The position numbers and the translations under genes are program-made. The notes below the pieces were generated by a model. It was not told where the DNA came from, ran no database searches, and was given only the letters and a program-made list of their open reading frames with translations. 64,000 nucleotides of DNA from Aphrocallistes beatrix (Eukaryota > Porifera > Hexactinellida > Sceptrulophora > Aphrocallistidae), in contig OY725489.1 of the NCBI GenBank assembly GCA_963281255.1, forward strand, positions 434,001 through 498,000. The letters are read 5' to 3'. Positions 10,666 to 23,200 of this stretch are shown one piece after another; the stretch's first letter is position 1; each line of letters starts with the position of its first letter.

Positions 10666-12530
10666 ATGGCTGCTCACATTTTGGAAATCGACTTGGAGAA
10701 AGGAAAAGATAACAAAAGAATCGATTTGAGCGATAAAAAATTGATAAATTTACCCATAACTTCCATTCCAAGCTATGTGACTACGTTGCAAATAACAGCC
10801 AATCAAATCGTAGAGATTCCTGATGAAATTGCGCAACTGTCTCAACTTAGAAGCTTGGATGTTTCTAATAATAGAATTGAAAAAATTTCAGAAAGCATCG
10901 GAGCTTTGACTGAACTTGAAATTTTCATCGCTAAAAATAACAAAATTGTTGATTTGCCCGAAAATTTATCAAAATTGAAAAATCTGAAAAGCCTCAATTT
11001 TGCTGGAAATAAATTGGAGCACATTCCTTTGCAGTTATTTGATCTCCAACACCTGAAACAGCTGCATTTGGGCGGGAACCTTATAAATACAATCCCGAAA
11101 GAGATCAAGCATCTGCAGAGGTGAGGATATAAATAGACTCGTAATCTATTAATAGGGTCATGACGAAAAGGTATACGTAATGTGTCCTTTTGAGTGGTGT
11201 CAGTTGGTTGAGACAGTTTATAGCGGGAAGGATAAGGTGGCTACTGGGAATGTGGAAGCTGGAGGTAGGAGGGCAAAATCAATTGTGGCGCGCAAAACTT
11301 TTGTCATTACAATTATACATCATTTTATTAGATTCATAGGCTAGGCGCGTGAAAATAATGTGAGCTGTTTAAGCCTATTTCGGCGTATTTTATACCTCAG
11401 AATACTGAACGATAATATCGCTGACTATAGCGACAATGCCGCTAGCCTAAAAACTCCTGAGATCCATGGTTTTAGGCTCAATTTCCTCACCTAAAACCTG
11501 GACATACCTAATTTACGGAACGGAACGGGAGGGAACAATTCCGGGAAATCTGAGGCACCTAATTTACGGAACTTGACGGAATGGTTCTGGAATTTCAAAT
11601 GCTTAATTTACAGAATATTCCATAAATTAGGCATTTATAATATCCGGAATGGAATATTCCGTAAATTAGGGGTTTAAAATTCCGGAACCATTCCGTTCCA
11701 TTCCGTAAATTAGGTATGTCCTAAAAACCGCGGCAGCCACCCTTCCTCTATAAATACCCTGTCCGACACTCTTAGAGTAATATCTCCCACACAAATGCTA
11801 CTAAATCGGTCTGAAATGTGTAGAATTCTCCACTGGAAACGCTGCGTTATAATTGCCTATAGAGTCAGTGCCATACAAGCATCTGTTCATTCATTAGCAG
11901 GACAATTGAAGGATTCTTTTATTGTTATTTATTTCTAGCTTGGAGCATCTCTATCTGGGAGGAAACCAGATTGAATCCGTGCCATCTGAAGTGGGACAAC
12001 TCCACCACTTGTTGTCACTCAACCTCTCCTCCAATAAGATCACATTCCTCCCAAGAGATCTTGACCAATTGAAACGCTTGGAGTCGTTACACGTCCATAG
12101 GAATTTGCTCCACTTTCTGCCCAAGAGCATCATCAACTTGGAAAACCTTCTAGAACTTTCCTTACGTAACAACCCATTGGTCCACAAGTTCACACTGGGA
12201 TTCAACCGAACCGTTCCATCCCTGGTCGAAATATGTAGTTGTGCAATCAAAATTCAGTGCATTCCTTATAAGGAAATCCTCCCAACCTATCTCACCTATT
12301 ACCTCGACAGGTCACAAGAATGTGACAACCCTAATTGCGATGGTGTCTACTTCGACACCAAAGTTGAAAAGCTAAAATTTGTGGATTTTTGTGGTCGCTA
12401 CCGAGTGCCACTTTTAGAATATATCTGTTCTCACTGTGACTATGCAACCATGGATGTTATCTCCTCGAGCAGTTCGGAGGAAGATGAGCCAACCAAAGAG
12501 TCGATGAGGCGAATAATCATGGAAAACTGA
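10666..12530 (+). CDS. LRRC58: LRRC58, leucine-rich repeat protein (2 exons)
   Basis: Exon 1 is 10666-11120 and exon 2 11939-12530, joined AG|C to read HLQ-SLEHLYLGGN. The product is 348 aa, close to the human protein (about 370). About eight short LRRs (LxxLxxLxLxxNxIxxIP) cover residues 40-240. The diagnostic LRRC58 C-terminus follows: CDNPNCDGVYFD, then KFVDFCGRYRVPLLEYICSHC and an acidic Ser tail (SSSSSEEDE). The Met at 10666 (MAAHILE) is chosen because upstream residues in that frame are not LRRC58-like. LRRC58 is regarded as a substrate-recognition protein for ubiquitin ligation in vertebrates; that role is carried over by homology only. The 818-bp intron holds a palindromic MITE. RPS25 begins 205 bp downstream. 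Confidence 0.95.
11500..11721. mobile_element. MITE with TTACGGAA inverted ends in LRRC58 intron
   Basis: Ends GGACATACCTAATTTACGGA and its near complement, with repeated internal CTAATTTACGGAA blocks in both orientations. Flanking direct repeats CCTAAAACC/CCTAAAAACC look like a target duplication of about 9-10 bp, in the range of Mutator-like elements. A relative lies at 41510-41705. Confidence 0.7.
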
Positions 12531-12734
12531 ACCATGTTATTCCTGTGTTTGTGTTTGTCTGAAGTCTGAAGTCTGTTGTTGTTGTTGTTTATCTTTTTGT
12601 GCTACGTATTTTGTTTTGCTTCAGGACAGCGACGCTTTAGTGCTGTTACCACAAATATTGCCAAACAATCCCAAAATTGATCCATTGCTATTTGTATTGA
12701 TGCTATTTTAGAACATTTTAGTTAATTAGTTGCT

Positions 12735-13088
12735 ATGCCACCCAAGAAGGACCCGAAGAAGGATCAGAAAGGGAAACCGACACAAAAAAAGGCGCCAGGG
12801 AAATCCACAGGCGGGAAAGCGAAGAAGAAGAAGTGGTCTCGAGTGAAACAGCGCGACCACTTGAACAACATGGCATTCTTCGATAAAGCCACCTATGCCA
12901 AAATGAAAAAGGATGTTCCGTATAAATGTTTGACACCTTCTGACCTCAGTTCTAAATATAAAATACGTGTCTCCTTAGCCCGCTCTGCTTTGAAAGAATT
13001 GGAAAGCGAAGGACGAATCAGATCCGTCACGAAACATAACGCCCAGCTGACATACACTCGAACAGCTGACAAGCAAACAGCTAAATGA
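12735..13088 (+). CDS. RPS25: 40S ribosomal protein eS25
   Basis: A 117-aa protein of normal family length: Lys-rich tail ([12 protein letters not shown]), then [18 protein letters not shown], the winged-helix core [29 protein letters not shown] and a short C-terminus. eS25 sits on the 40S head near the E site and is known for its role in IRES-driven initiation. The coding region has no intron. AG dinucleotides at 12710 and 12720 leave room for a spliced 5' UTR. It is complete, with no sign of decay. Confidence 0.97.
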   Translation: MPPKKDPKKDQKGKPTQKKAPGKSTGGKAKKKKWSRVKQRDHLNNMAFFDKATYAKMKKDVPYKCLTPSDLSSKYKIRVSLARSALKELESEGRIRSVTKHNAQLTYTRTADKQTAK

Positions 13089-13658
13089 TTGGTTGAATAG
13101 CTGACTAGTTTAGAGAATTTTGTTCGTAGTTAATTCAGTAGAAATATTTGTATGCAATAAGTGGTAGACCAGTAAGAAACATGTCTATTAATATCCACGA
13201 TTAGCCAATCGCATCCGAGTATATAAGTTCAGATTTAAATCTCTCTTTAGTTATGCCATCGAGATTAGATTTGGCGCCGAAATGCCAAACGGCTATTTGG
13301 GTTGTTATTGCAAGGATGTAGCTACCAGTGCGTAGTGTTTCCCTCAGGATTATTGGAAAGTGCGTTTTGCAATTTTTGTGCGGTTTATTCTGGTAAATTG
13401 CATTATTTAACAACAAAATTACGTCATTCGACAAGCTAAGCGTGCTAAATACGCGCTTAATCGCTCGGCGGGAAACACTGCCGGTACGGCTGTGTCGTAG
13501 TCAGGGCGGTCGCAGGAATTTACCAAAACCATGGCGATGGAGGCTAAAGAAAAACTCCGGGGCCTTACTATGATTTAGCCTCGGATGCCCCCCCCCCACC
13601 CCCCCCCCTGGGACCCATAGTGCCAGTGGTCCCCCGGACTCCTGGCCCTAGTGTCACA

Positions 13659-13819
13659 CATACATGCCAACTGTCCCGTTTTTGGCGGAACGTCTCGCTT
13701 TACATGAAATTTCCCCATTATGTCCCACTTTTTTGCATTCTATGCATAATATTTTCTATTGCGTCCCGCCATGTCCCGCGAAATTCAATGCTTTTATCAT
13801 GGCTCAGGTTGGAATGTAT
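13659..13819 (+). mobile_element. TGCCAAC-ended MITE with 6-bp target duplication
   Basis: Starts CATACATGCCAACTGTCCCG and ends GGTTGGAATGTATG, flanked directly by GTCACA on both sides. The middle is shortened relative to the 28248 copy. Confidence 0.8.
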
Positions 13820-13949
13820 GGTCACATGTCCAGTAGGCACTTGTCACTAAGGCACCAGACCACTTTTTTTGTCTGAACTTTTATCCAAACCGAGACCACT
13901 TCAAACCTGATGACCACAACCCTGTGTCCAACACAGGAATTCCGGATAT

Positions 13950-14150
13950 AGATTTATCTAGGATTTCCCAGTCCGACACTTTTTTGAAGGTGATAAAAGT
14001 TATTTGGCGCCTAAAACAGGGGTTTATCTTCCAGGGGTGTTGGCAACCCAGCACCAAAATGGAATTGCATTGCAAGAACCTTGGCTCCTCAGATGATACC
14101 AGTCTAACACCTATAAGTGTCAGCTGAACACCTAGATAACCCCCTGGGTA
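13950..14150 (+). repeat. 5'-truncated SINE body
   Basis: From TTATCTAGGATTT through TTTTTTGAAGGTGATAAAAG, GGTTTATCTT and CCTCAGATGATACC to CACCTAGATAA it matches the SINE at 44088-44350. The tRNA-like head is missing. Confidence 0.7.
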
Positions 14151-14249
14151 TAATTGTACGGATGCATACTTCCTATTCCATAGCTCAGTTCTGATTCCAT
14201 TTGAAAGTTATTTCCTAATTAAAAGTTTCAATTTCCTTCCTAGCTTACA

Positions 14250-17200
14250 ATGGTAGATATAACAAGTTTGCAGCATAAAGACATCTCCATACGCCAGTCA
14301 AGGTTAGGAGACCTCCAATCTTCCCTTCAGACCAACTCAGTTTCTTTGACAGAAATAAGTAGAGATGATAGGTCTAGACTGATCGAGGTTTTAATTGAAA
14401 ATGTCAAAAACTCAAATCCTCGGATTTCCCATCCCTCTCTGGAATGCTTGCAAACACTCTCAGAGTCTTGTTTGACTGTTGAGTTCAAAATAATGAACAA
14501 AAATATAATCGGTAATTTTAGAATTAAATAACTTCTGTTTTTCTTTATTTTTGTATTTTGATTGGTTATTTGACAGACGTATGTCGGGAGAAACTATCAG
14601 ATACTCATGAAAACGTCCGCCAATCATCTTGCAACGTTATCATTACGATGATGTCACCGGCAATAGGCCTAGGACCCCAGGAGGTCTTCCAACTACTGGC
14701 AGAGCCAATTCTTACACACAAAAGCCCAAAAGTGAGAGAAGAGGGATTAAAACTGTTCAGAACGACTATGAATATGTATCCAAAAGATTTTAAGATTGCA
14801 AGGTTCCACTTCTTAGATTTTTAGAAAAAATATGCACTACCCGGACAAAAGTTTCGACTACCACGAAACTCCATACAAATAGTATTCTAGTGGATCTATT
14901 CGTAAAGGAATTTGTACTCAAACTGTAAGAAATATTCTATTTTTGACTTATTCGTAATCTACACATTAATTTTCAAAAAGAGAACAAGTAGTCGTGTTGA
15001 AAGTTACAAAAATGACTAATTCGGATGTGTAGTTTACGAATCCGAAATCAAAAATAGAATATTTCTTACAGTTTGAGTACATATTCCTTTTTGAGTAGAT
15101 CCACTTTAATACTATTTGTATGGAGGTTTTCGTGGTGGTCGAATACTTTTGTCCGGGTAGTGTATGATATTTCCCACAAGTGCTTATTCTTGAGACTATT
15201 ATATTTTTAAATGTTCAAGTTCTGGCCAAACGTAAAAAGTTCTTGCCATGTTCATGCCACAAATCAAAAGTTCATGAAAATGGTCAAATATATGAACTTT
15301 GTTCATGCTATGGCAACATTGTTTAATACTCAATTCCAACAAGGAAATAAATAACATCTGCCTATTATAATATTCTCATTTTCTTCCTTTTATACTTCTC
15401 TGACCAATCAAACCGCGTAGATACCTACAGCAGTTATTCACTCTACTCACAGACAGCACCGCGCCTGTTCGAGCCGCGGCTACTGACCTTCTGGTATTGA
15501 TTTACCAGAGACACGGACAGCGAATCAAAACTGAGCTTTCAAACTCGAAAATTCCTCCAGACAAAAAGAAGAAACTAATGAAAGTATGCATAATGTTATG
15601 AATCTATTTACTATTGATTATTCTTAACGCGAGATAGAAGATATATTCATATAATAAAATATGTCTGTTCACACCTTCTGCTGAATAGTGGATTGTTTTC
15701 AACACCAAAGATTAATACAGTCGACTCCGCTTAATAGGGTCACTATTTAATCGGGTCAACCGCTTAACCCTAATTGGACTTGGAATGTTGAAGTGAAAGT
15801 GAAAGTTAATTGAAAGTGAACTGAAAGTGAAAATGAAAGTGGGAATTTTCTATTTATACCTTTGACCCCAAGTCCAAGTAGGGTTAATCGGGCCACTTTT
15901 GGCAGGACCGGAATAGTTCTCACACATAGAAGCTAATGCAAATACTTTCTGTTAATAGGCTTCTCCGCTTATCGGGGCAAAATGTCCTCTGACCGATGTG
16001 GTCTTATTAAGCAAAGTCGACTCAATTTCTATTTAAATTAATCTGGTCAAAGCCGTGACTTTATGGGTTCAAATATTGTTATGTTAATTCACACCATTTC
16101 TTGACTTAATTCCTTTCACCTCTCTTTAACTGATTCACGTCTGTCTAGGATTTTGATGATGCTGATGCCACTCCTAAATTAGAACATATCTCTAATCCTT
16201 CTTTCGCAGAGTCTGAAGCCAGCAACCAGGAAGACTATAGTCCCTTAAGACCGATTGTATCGATAGAAGGCAGCCAACCCACGCTAACACTCGACCTCAT
16301 TTCTAATAGCTCGATAGATTCAGATAACGGATCTTCCAAGAGTATGCCTACCATGTCTAAGCTGCCGACCAATCAGAAGCGGGCTGGAGGTAGGTTAAAT
16401 GAAAATCTGAAGGAATGTATTCGATTGGTCAGTTTATCCTTGTATTACATAGACTGTGGATGAATATCAAAAATTAAGATTGGAGGTATATCTCCGTATT
16501 AGGAAGTTATTACCTTATATGGTATGTGTTGGTAGGTGGTTTATCGGTGGACGATTTCGAGCGGGCATTCTCAGAAGTGAAGAATGTTTACGTCCCAAGC
16601 GAGGCGGAATTAGATAAACAGGTTTCTAAACTTAGAACAGCGCTAGAGTGCGACTCAGAAGAATGGGAGTTGAGAATAAACCTCATGAAAGACTTCCAAT
16701 CAATTGTCCGTTCTTGTGCCAAGTTTCCAACTCTGCCACAACACATCAGAAAGTTCGATGGACACCTCAACGATTGTCTGAGGGACCTCAGATCCCAGGT
16801 GGCACGGGAGGCTTGCATCACAGTGGCATTCATCTCCAAAATGATTGGAAAGGCCATGGAGAAAAGTTTTGAATACTTGGCAGTCGCCCTTCTAACAGTC
16901 ATACAGAATTCAGCTAAGGTTGTTTGTTATCTGTTGTTATATTTGTTTATTTGCTTGTTTGTTTGTTTGTTTGCTTGTTTGTTTGTTTGTTTGTTTGTTT
17001 ATTTGCTTGTTTGTTTGTTTGTTTGTTTGTTTGTTTGTTTGTTTGTTTGTTTATTTGTTTGTTTGTTTGTTTACACAATCAATCGTTTAGATAATCAACT
17101 CATCAGCTGATATTTGTCTACAATACTGTCTCCTCAACACACAGACCGGGAAGGTTCTGCCTCAGATATGTCGCTACATGGAATCGAAGTCTGCCATTGT

Positions 17201-20200
17201 CAAGAAGAGGTGTGCAGAATATATTCTCCTCGTAATGACGAACTGGACGGTGAGTAGCCAATCAGATTCTGCTTATTAATATACATGGACAATGGATGCT
17301 GATTTAGAACATTGGATAAGGTTAAGAGTGTTTAAGCTCATTTCTAAATTTAGAAGTGAACTATAAATGTTGTTAGTGGTCTCCCATGTTCCATAAATAC
17401 TCTGCCCTTTGTCTGTGTGTCAGTCCTCTTAGTCAATTAAGTATTGTCACCAGCTAAACTTAATTATGAGTCCATGGTTCTAATTATACATTCTCAACCA
17501 GGGTTTTTTTTAAGGATTTGCTCAGAGGGACCTGCAAAAGATTAGAGGTCCCTTACCTGGAATACTACATTTTATGATATTCAGTACATTACGAATGTTA
17601 AGAAATTAGAGGTCCCTGAAGAGAAATTAGAGGTCCTTTTGGGCCCTCTAATTTAGCTTAAAAAAACACTGTTCTCAACCAATCAAATCTCTCCCTGAAG
17701 GTGTTCCTATTGAAGCCACACGAGTCCTCTCTCATGGACGCGTTGAAGCGCGGGTTAACGGATGGAGACCCGGACTGTCGTCTGTTCAGCAGGAAGTCCT
17801 TCCCTTCCTACAACCGCTACTTCCCTATATCAGGCGCCAAACTGCTGTCCTCTCTAAACCCCGCCTTACAGAAGACCCTCCGCGAACTAACTCCGGAATT
17901 GGAGAGCAGTCCGCTGTCCTCCCTTCTCGCCCCGAGAAGTGGCATTCCTAAGAATGGCAGCAGGGGGCAGGGCCTGAGTCTGAGGTGAGAATATTGTGTC
18001 GCGACATCTTCGTGAGATGTGTTTAGTTGTTTGTTTGTCTAAGAGCTGCTCTGTTGAAGTTAAATTAGGACATATTCCTACTAGCAAATAAGTAGACAAG
18101 TAAACAACAAATAAACAAACAAACAAACAAACAAACAAACAAACAAACAAACAAACAAACAAACGAATAAACAAGCAAACAAATAAACAAACAAACAAAC
18201 AAACAAACAAACAAACAAACAAACAAATAAACAAACAAACAAACAAGCAAACAAACAAACAAACAAATAAACAAACAAACAAACATAGTAGAACATGCCT
18301 CTTCTGAACACACGTATCCACCAATCAACTGGCTGTTCGTGTGTAGATCAGCTGTGTCGGAATCTAACATTAGAGACTCAGAGCCACTGAAAATACCGGC
18401 GAAGACACCTCCACCTCTAGCAGAGCCACTCTCCCGCCAAAAACTGGACGTCCGCTCTCAGACCATTTCAGGGCGCGCCAAGGGTCTTCGTCCCAGTTTG
18501 GGCGGGATTTGTCGCTCCAGCTCTGCCATGGCAATGGACAGAGAAGAGGATTCGCTGCCCGCTCTGCCATCCTCGCTCACTCGGGGACAGACCGGGAGTA
18601 TGCGCGTTAAGAAAAGCAGTTAGTTCCAATTACTTTCATTTAGTTCCAGTTTCTTTCATTTAGTTCCAGTTTCTTTCATTTAGTTCCAATTACTTTCATT
18701 TAGTTCTAATTACTTTCATTTAGTTCCAATTACTTTCAGTTCCAATTACTTTCATTTAGTTCCAATTACTTTCAGTTAGTTCCAATTACTTTCAGTTAGT
18801 TCCAATTACTTTCAGTTAGTTCTAATTTCTTTCAGTTAGTTCCAATTACTTTCTTTTAGTTCCAATTACTTTCATTTAGTTCTAATTACTTTCATTTAGT
18901 TCCAATTACTTTCAGTTAGTTCCAATTACTTTCATTTAGTTCCAATTACTTTCAGTTAGTTCCAATTACTTTCTTTTAGTTCCAATTACTTTCAGTTAGT
19001 TCTAATTTCTTTCAGTTAGTTCCAATTACTTTCTTTTAGTTCCAGTTTCTTTCATTTAGTTCCAATTACTTTCATTTAGTTCCAGTTTCTTTCATTTAGT
19101 TCCAATTACAGTCGACTCTCGTTAATACGAACACGGATAAGGAGTACAATCGGATAAGAAGTACAAGTTTTGATTCCCCAACCTAATCTATGGCAAAATA
19201 TATACAAACGAACTCCGGTTAACACGAACACGGATAAGACGAAATATCGGATAATAAGTACGATTTGTGGGTCCCCTTCAGTGCGTTTTCAATACTAAAT
19301 ACATCGGTTAATACGAACAGGTGTGTGCCTACGAGCACTTTGAATATGGTACGTAGTATGTACGTAGATAGATACTAGACAGATATTTCTCAATAAAAAT
19401 ACAATCGAATCTCGTTAATACAACATGGATAATGAGTTCTCTATTTGACAAGTACAATTTCATACTCTCACGTAGTTATCACTATGTATATTAAGTATTT
19501 TGGACAAATGTGGCTATGTACGTACTTCGGTTAATACGTACTCCGGATAAGGAGTACAAATCTCCACGGTCCCTTGGTGTACGTGTTAACGAGAGTCGAC
19601 TGTACTTTCTTTTAGTTCCAATTACTTTCATTTATTATACTTTTTGTTTTTCGAATACTCTGGCCTTGTGGTTCAATAGGTTTCATCGTAACTTGATAAC
19701 CACCGCCACCAAATTGTGGCACATTTTGAGGCCACGCGACACAATTTAGTGGCACGCGACACAATTTACTATGGTAGAACCCCATGTGGACCATGGATGA
19801 AAAATACACTTTATCATATAAGTATTCCATATAAAGAATAGCATAAGATTGGTTGGTATTAGCATTATAAGATGCTTGGGACATGAATATTACTATTAAT
19901 AGAACGACACTTCTTTATCTGATCAGCTGATGTGTCGTAGGTGGTGGCAGCACTCCAGGGGACAACACCCCTAGAGGGTTCAGCAGGAAGACACCTGGCG
20001 CCTCTCAGTCCCTCATGATCCGATCCAAGCAACGGACCAAGGACAGCAATCCTGAGATCTCTCTCACCTCAGTCGAGAAGAAAAGGACACCAGACAACAC
20101 AAGTAGACGCAGCCAATCAGCTGATCTGCTCAGCACCAGGAATAAGAGTAGCCAGAGAAGCATCAGGTCAGTCTATTTTTAGACTGGACATAAACACATT

Positions 20201-23200
20201 CCATTGAGTGAGTTGCGTTGTTAGTGGCGTGAGTAGACAATCATTCTTCCTTCAAAATCTGATATTCCAGTTTTAGGCCAAAGTCCAATTTGGGATTATT
20301 GAATTGTTTTTTCAAATTTATTTATATCTCCAGGCTTATTTTAGTAACACCAGACCATTTAGATTCTTTGGGAGATTTCCCGCCTTGAAAACATAATTTG
20401 AAGGTGTGAAATATTAGTTCCATTCCTCCCACAGTCCAGAACCACTTCCACTTGAGATGTTGTCCCTCCCAGAGTTTGTGAAACAGATCAAAAAACCCCA
20501 ATTCGCTGAGAAGAAAGCTGGCATTGAAGGATTGCAGCAACTCATAACCTCTGTGGAATGCACCATGAGTGTGGAGGAGGTGGCAGTCTTCAAAGACACT
20601 CTCAAGTGGCTCTTCGCTGAGTCACATTCCAAGCTCTATGTCCAGTTTCTAGATATGCTCATGGAATTCATAAAGGTGTGAAGATTATATATATATGTGT
20701 TTCATATATCTTGATCTATAGAACTCAAAAATCTTTATATGACAACAACTTAATTGTTATTTACAAGTTGATAATAAATATCGGATTCGAATTAGCGCCT
20801 GTAAATGTATTAAGCTTTTATCCAATCAATCAGCTGATCGTTTGAACATCCGTTTAACCATTCATTCTACCGTTTAGGAGTACAAATCCTACGCAGAAGA
20901 CTGGGGTCTATTCCTTCTGATGAAGTTGATCCACCGCCTCGGAACAGAGACGATGTCCACAGTGAGGGACAAGATTCACAAAGTCCTGGACCTTATTCTG
21001 GTGAGGAGAAATGATACTATTTTTAGTCTTTCAACTGTATTTATGTGATAAAAATAGCTACACCAATTACGTTAAAAATAGCTTTCTACAGAATGTAACA
21101 CTTATGCTACTGATTCTAAGCTTGAATATGAAAATCTATGAAATCTTTAAAGCCAATCAAATATCTGAGTTGTGACACCTGTTCTAAATATAGAACTTCC
21201 TCTTTAGCTGGACTTTGACAAGCGTATGATATTCACCCATTTGTGGCGCATCTTAACGGACACCACGCAGCCACTTGGTCCCAAGGGCAAGCAGATGTTA
21301 TTCGAATATCTGCGCGAAGTGACAAACCACTCAGATATCAGTTCGTTCTCTGTCACAACAAATTCTTTGAAAGGGTTTGAGGTTATGGTTCGAGCGGCTC
21401 AGGACACAAACAAGCCCGAATTGTGTCGCTCTAGCCGTGCCACATTGCAAGCATTGTTCTCCCTCAACTGTGCCACTTACTCCTCTCTCTCCGACAACAT
21501 GGCAACTTCTGACAGAGTACTGCTTACCTCTCTAATGAGGATAGAGTGTGAGAGTCCCACTGGAGAGCAAAAGTTCTCTCCTGGATCTGATGTAGCACTG
21601 GGAAAGTTGCTGAAAGGTGTGAAAATAGTTCTATTTATAGCCCATGTAGATGTTTTGGGAATTGGGATGATGTTGAAACAAACAAACGAACAAACGAACA
21701 ATTGTTTGTTTATTTCCGTGTTGTTGTTTACTCACAGGTTACAGCACAGATCAGGACAGGAGAGTGAGTGATCCCTCTGCCACGATTCCTAGCAGACTCA
21801 GACTCCCAGAGCCAGATATGCCCAGGGACCCCACAAGGAGAATTTGTGTCACCCCGGTGCTAGGACAGAAAAAGTACGACTCACAGAAGTCTCCCCGTGG
21901 TGGAAATACTAAATTCACGCGCCACATTCCTGTTAACATGTCTCTCACAGACACCAGGTGACAAAGACCACACACGTTGATAACCCTAAATTCAAAGTAA
22001 CCATTTTACCATTCTATTTATAGGTTCAAATTAGGCGGGACTAGGTCTGAGCCAGGTAGTCCCACTGACGACACCGTTCTTCCAATGTTCTCTCTGCCAG
22101 CCAACAGTGCAGAGATACGAGACATGATCAATAAAGGTGACAGTTCCTACTCTGCAATCCTATTGGTGGATTCAAACTGAGGCTCGAATCCATGGTTCAT
22201 CTTGAAAAAGTTTAACAATACTTTTCCATCTCAAGTTTCTAAAAATATCTTATCTGTAGCCTATTTTTAGGGATAAATGTGTATTTTTAGATACAAGTTT
22301 CGAGCACGAACAAATCGAAGAATCTCCCACGAGTAATTCTATCCAATCAGCTATCAGAGATTACAACATGTGCGGTGGGATCGAAGAAAAGGTGTCAAAT
22401 CTTATTCTCCTCCTAACCATCATTCAAACTTCATTTGACGACACTTGGGTGGCACATTTGGATGTGTTACTAAATATAGCGATGGATGCCATCAGCCAGT
22501 TTGACTATCCAACCATCACCATCACTTCAATCAGAATTATCAGAGAACTGTTGAAGAGAAAGTTGGTACAGATCATGCCATACACGAAGGTATGAAGATA
22601 ATAAATCAAATGATTGGTTAGGCCAAGCGAAATTGTTTGTAATTCCCGCTCGTACCAATTTGATCTGCAATCTTATATTAGAGTCCATTCCTTGCATATT
22701 TTCTGACCAAATTACGGATTATCTGGAACGAATTGGAATTGTTTATTCAAAGCTATTGTACTGAACATTATGTTGTAAACGATAAGACAACTTAGCAAGG
22801 TTCAACCAACTGATATCCTGTGGCGAGTTATCAGTCAATTATCTAATCGAAAAAACGAAAAACCGAGCATTTTCAATACAACTTTTCTACGAAATGAATG
22901 GTACTGAAACTTTCCAACTTATTCCCTTTTCCTTTTTATAATTATGATTACTCATCTACATAACTCTGTCATATGGAAATAATGCAAATCTCACTAACAT
23001 ACCAGAATCAATGGTCCGTTGTTGTGGTATTCGCACCTTTTCTCTGATTGTACAAAATCTCACTCTAGCATTAATTAATGCATTAACTCGAAACCATAAA
23101 GAAAACCATGTGTCCTTAATTTCATTGGTCAACTATTGAAATGCACTCTGTACTATTGTCCATTAGAAATTCTTTAGAAATATTATTTTTAGTGACATGA

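Larger units (their letters stand above)
13089..14249. other. RPS25-TOGARAM1 intergenic: poly-C, MITE, SINE body
   Basis: Holds an interrupted poly-C tract (about 13588-13608), a TGCCAAC-ended MITE (13659-13819) and a 5'-truncated SINE body (about 13950-14150). A TTTCCTTCCTAG acceptor-like sequence ends at 14242, just before the TOGARAM1 ATG, suggesting a 5'-UTR intron. Confidence 0.6.

Noticed and set aside
12735..13088. RPS25 as a processed retrocopy
   Set aside because: Intact full-length product, no downstream poly-A, and a tight gene neighbourhood. The lack of introns alone does not show retroposition, and 5'-UTR acceptors are possible.
17887..18370. Minus-strand open frames of repeated CLFVCLFV residues
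   Set aside because: They are translations of the (CAAA)n tract in TOGARAM1 intron 7 and have no independent coding signal. The same holds for the plus-strand LFVCLFV extension after exon 5.
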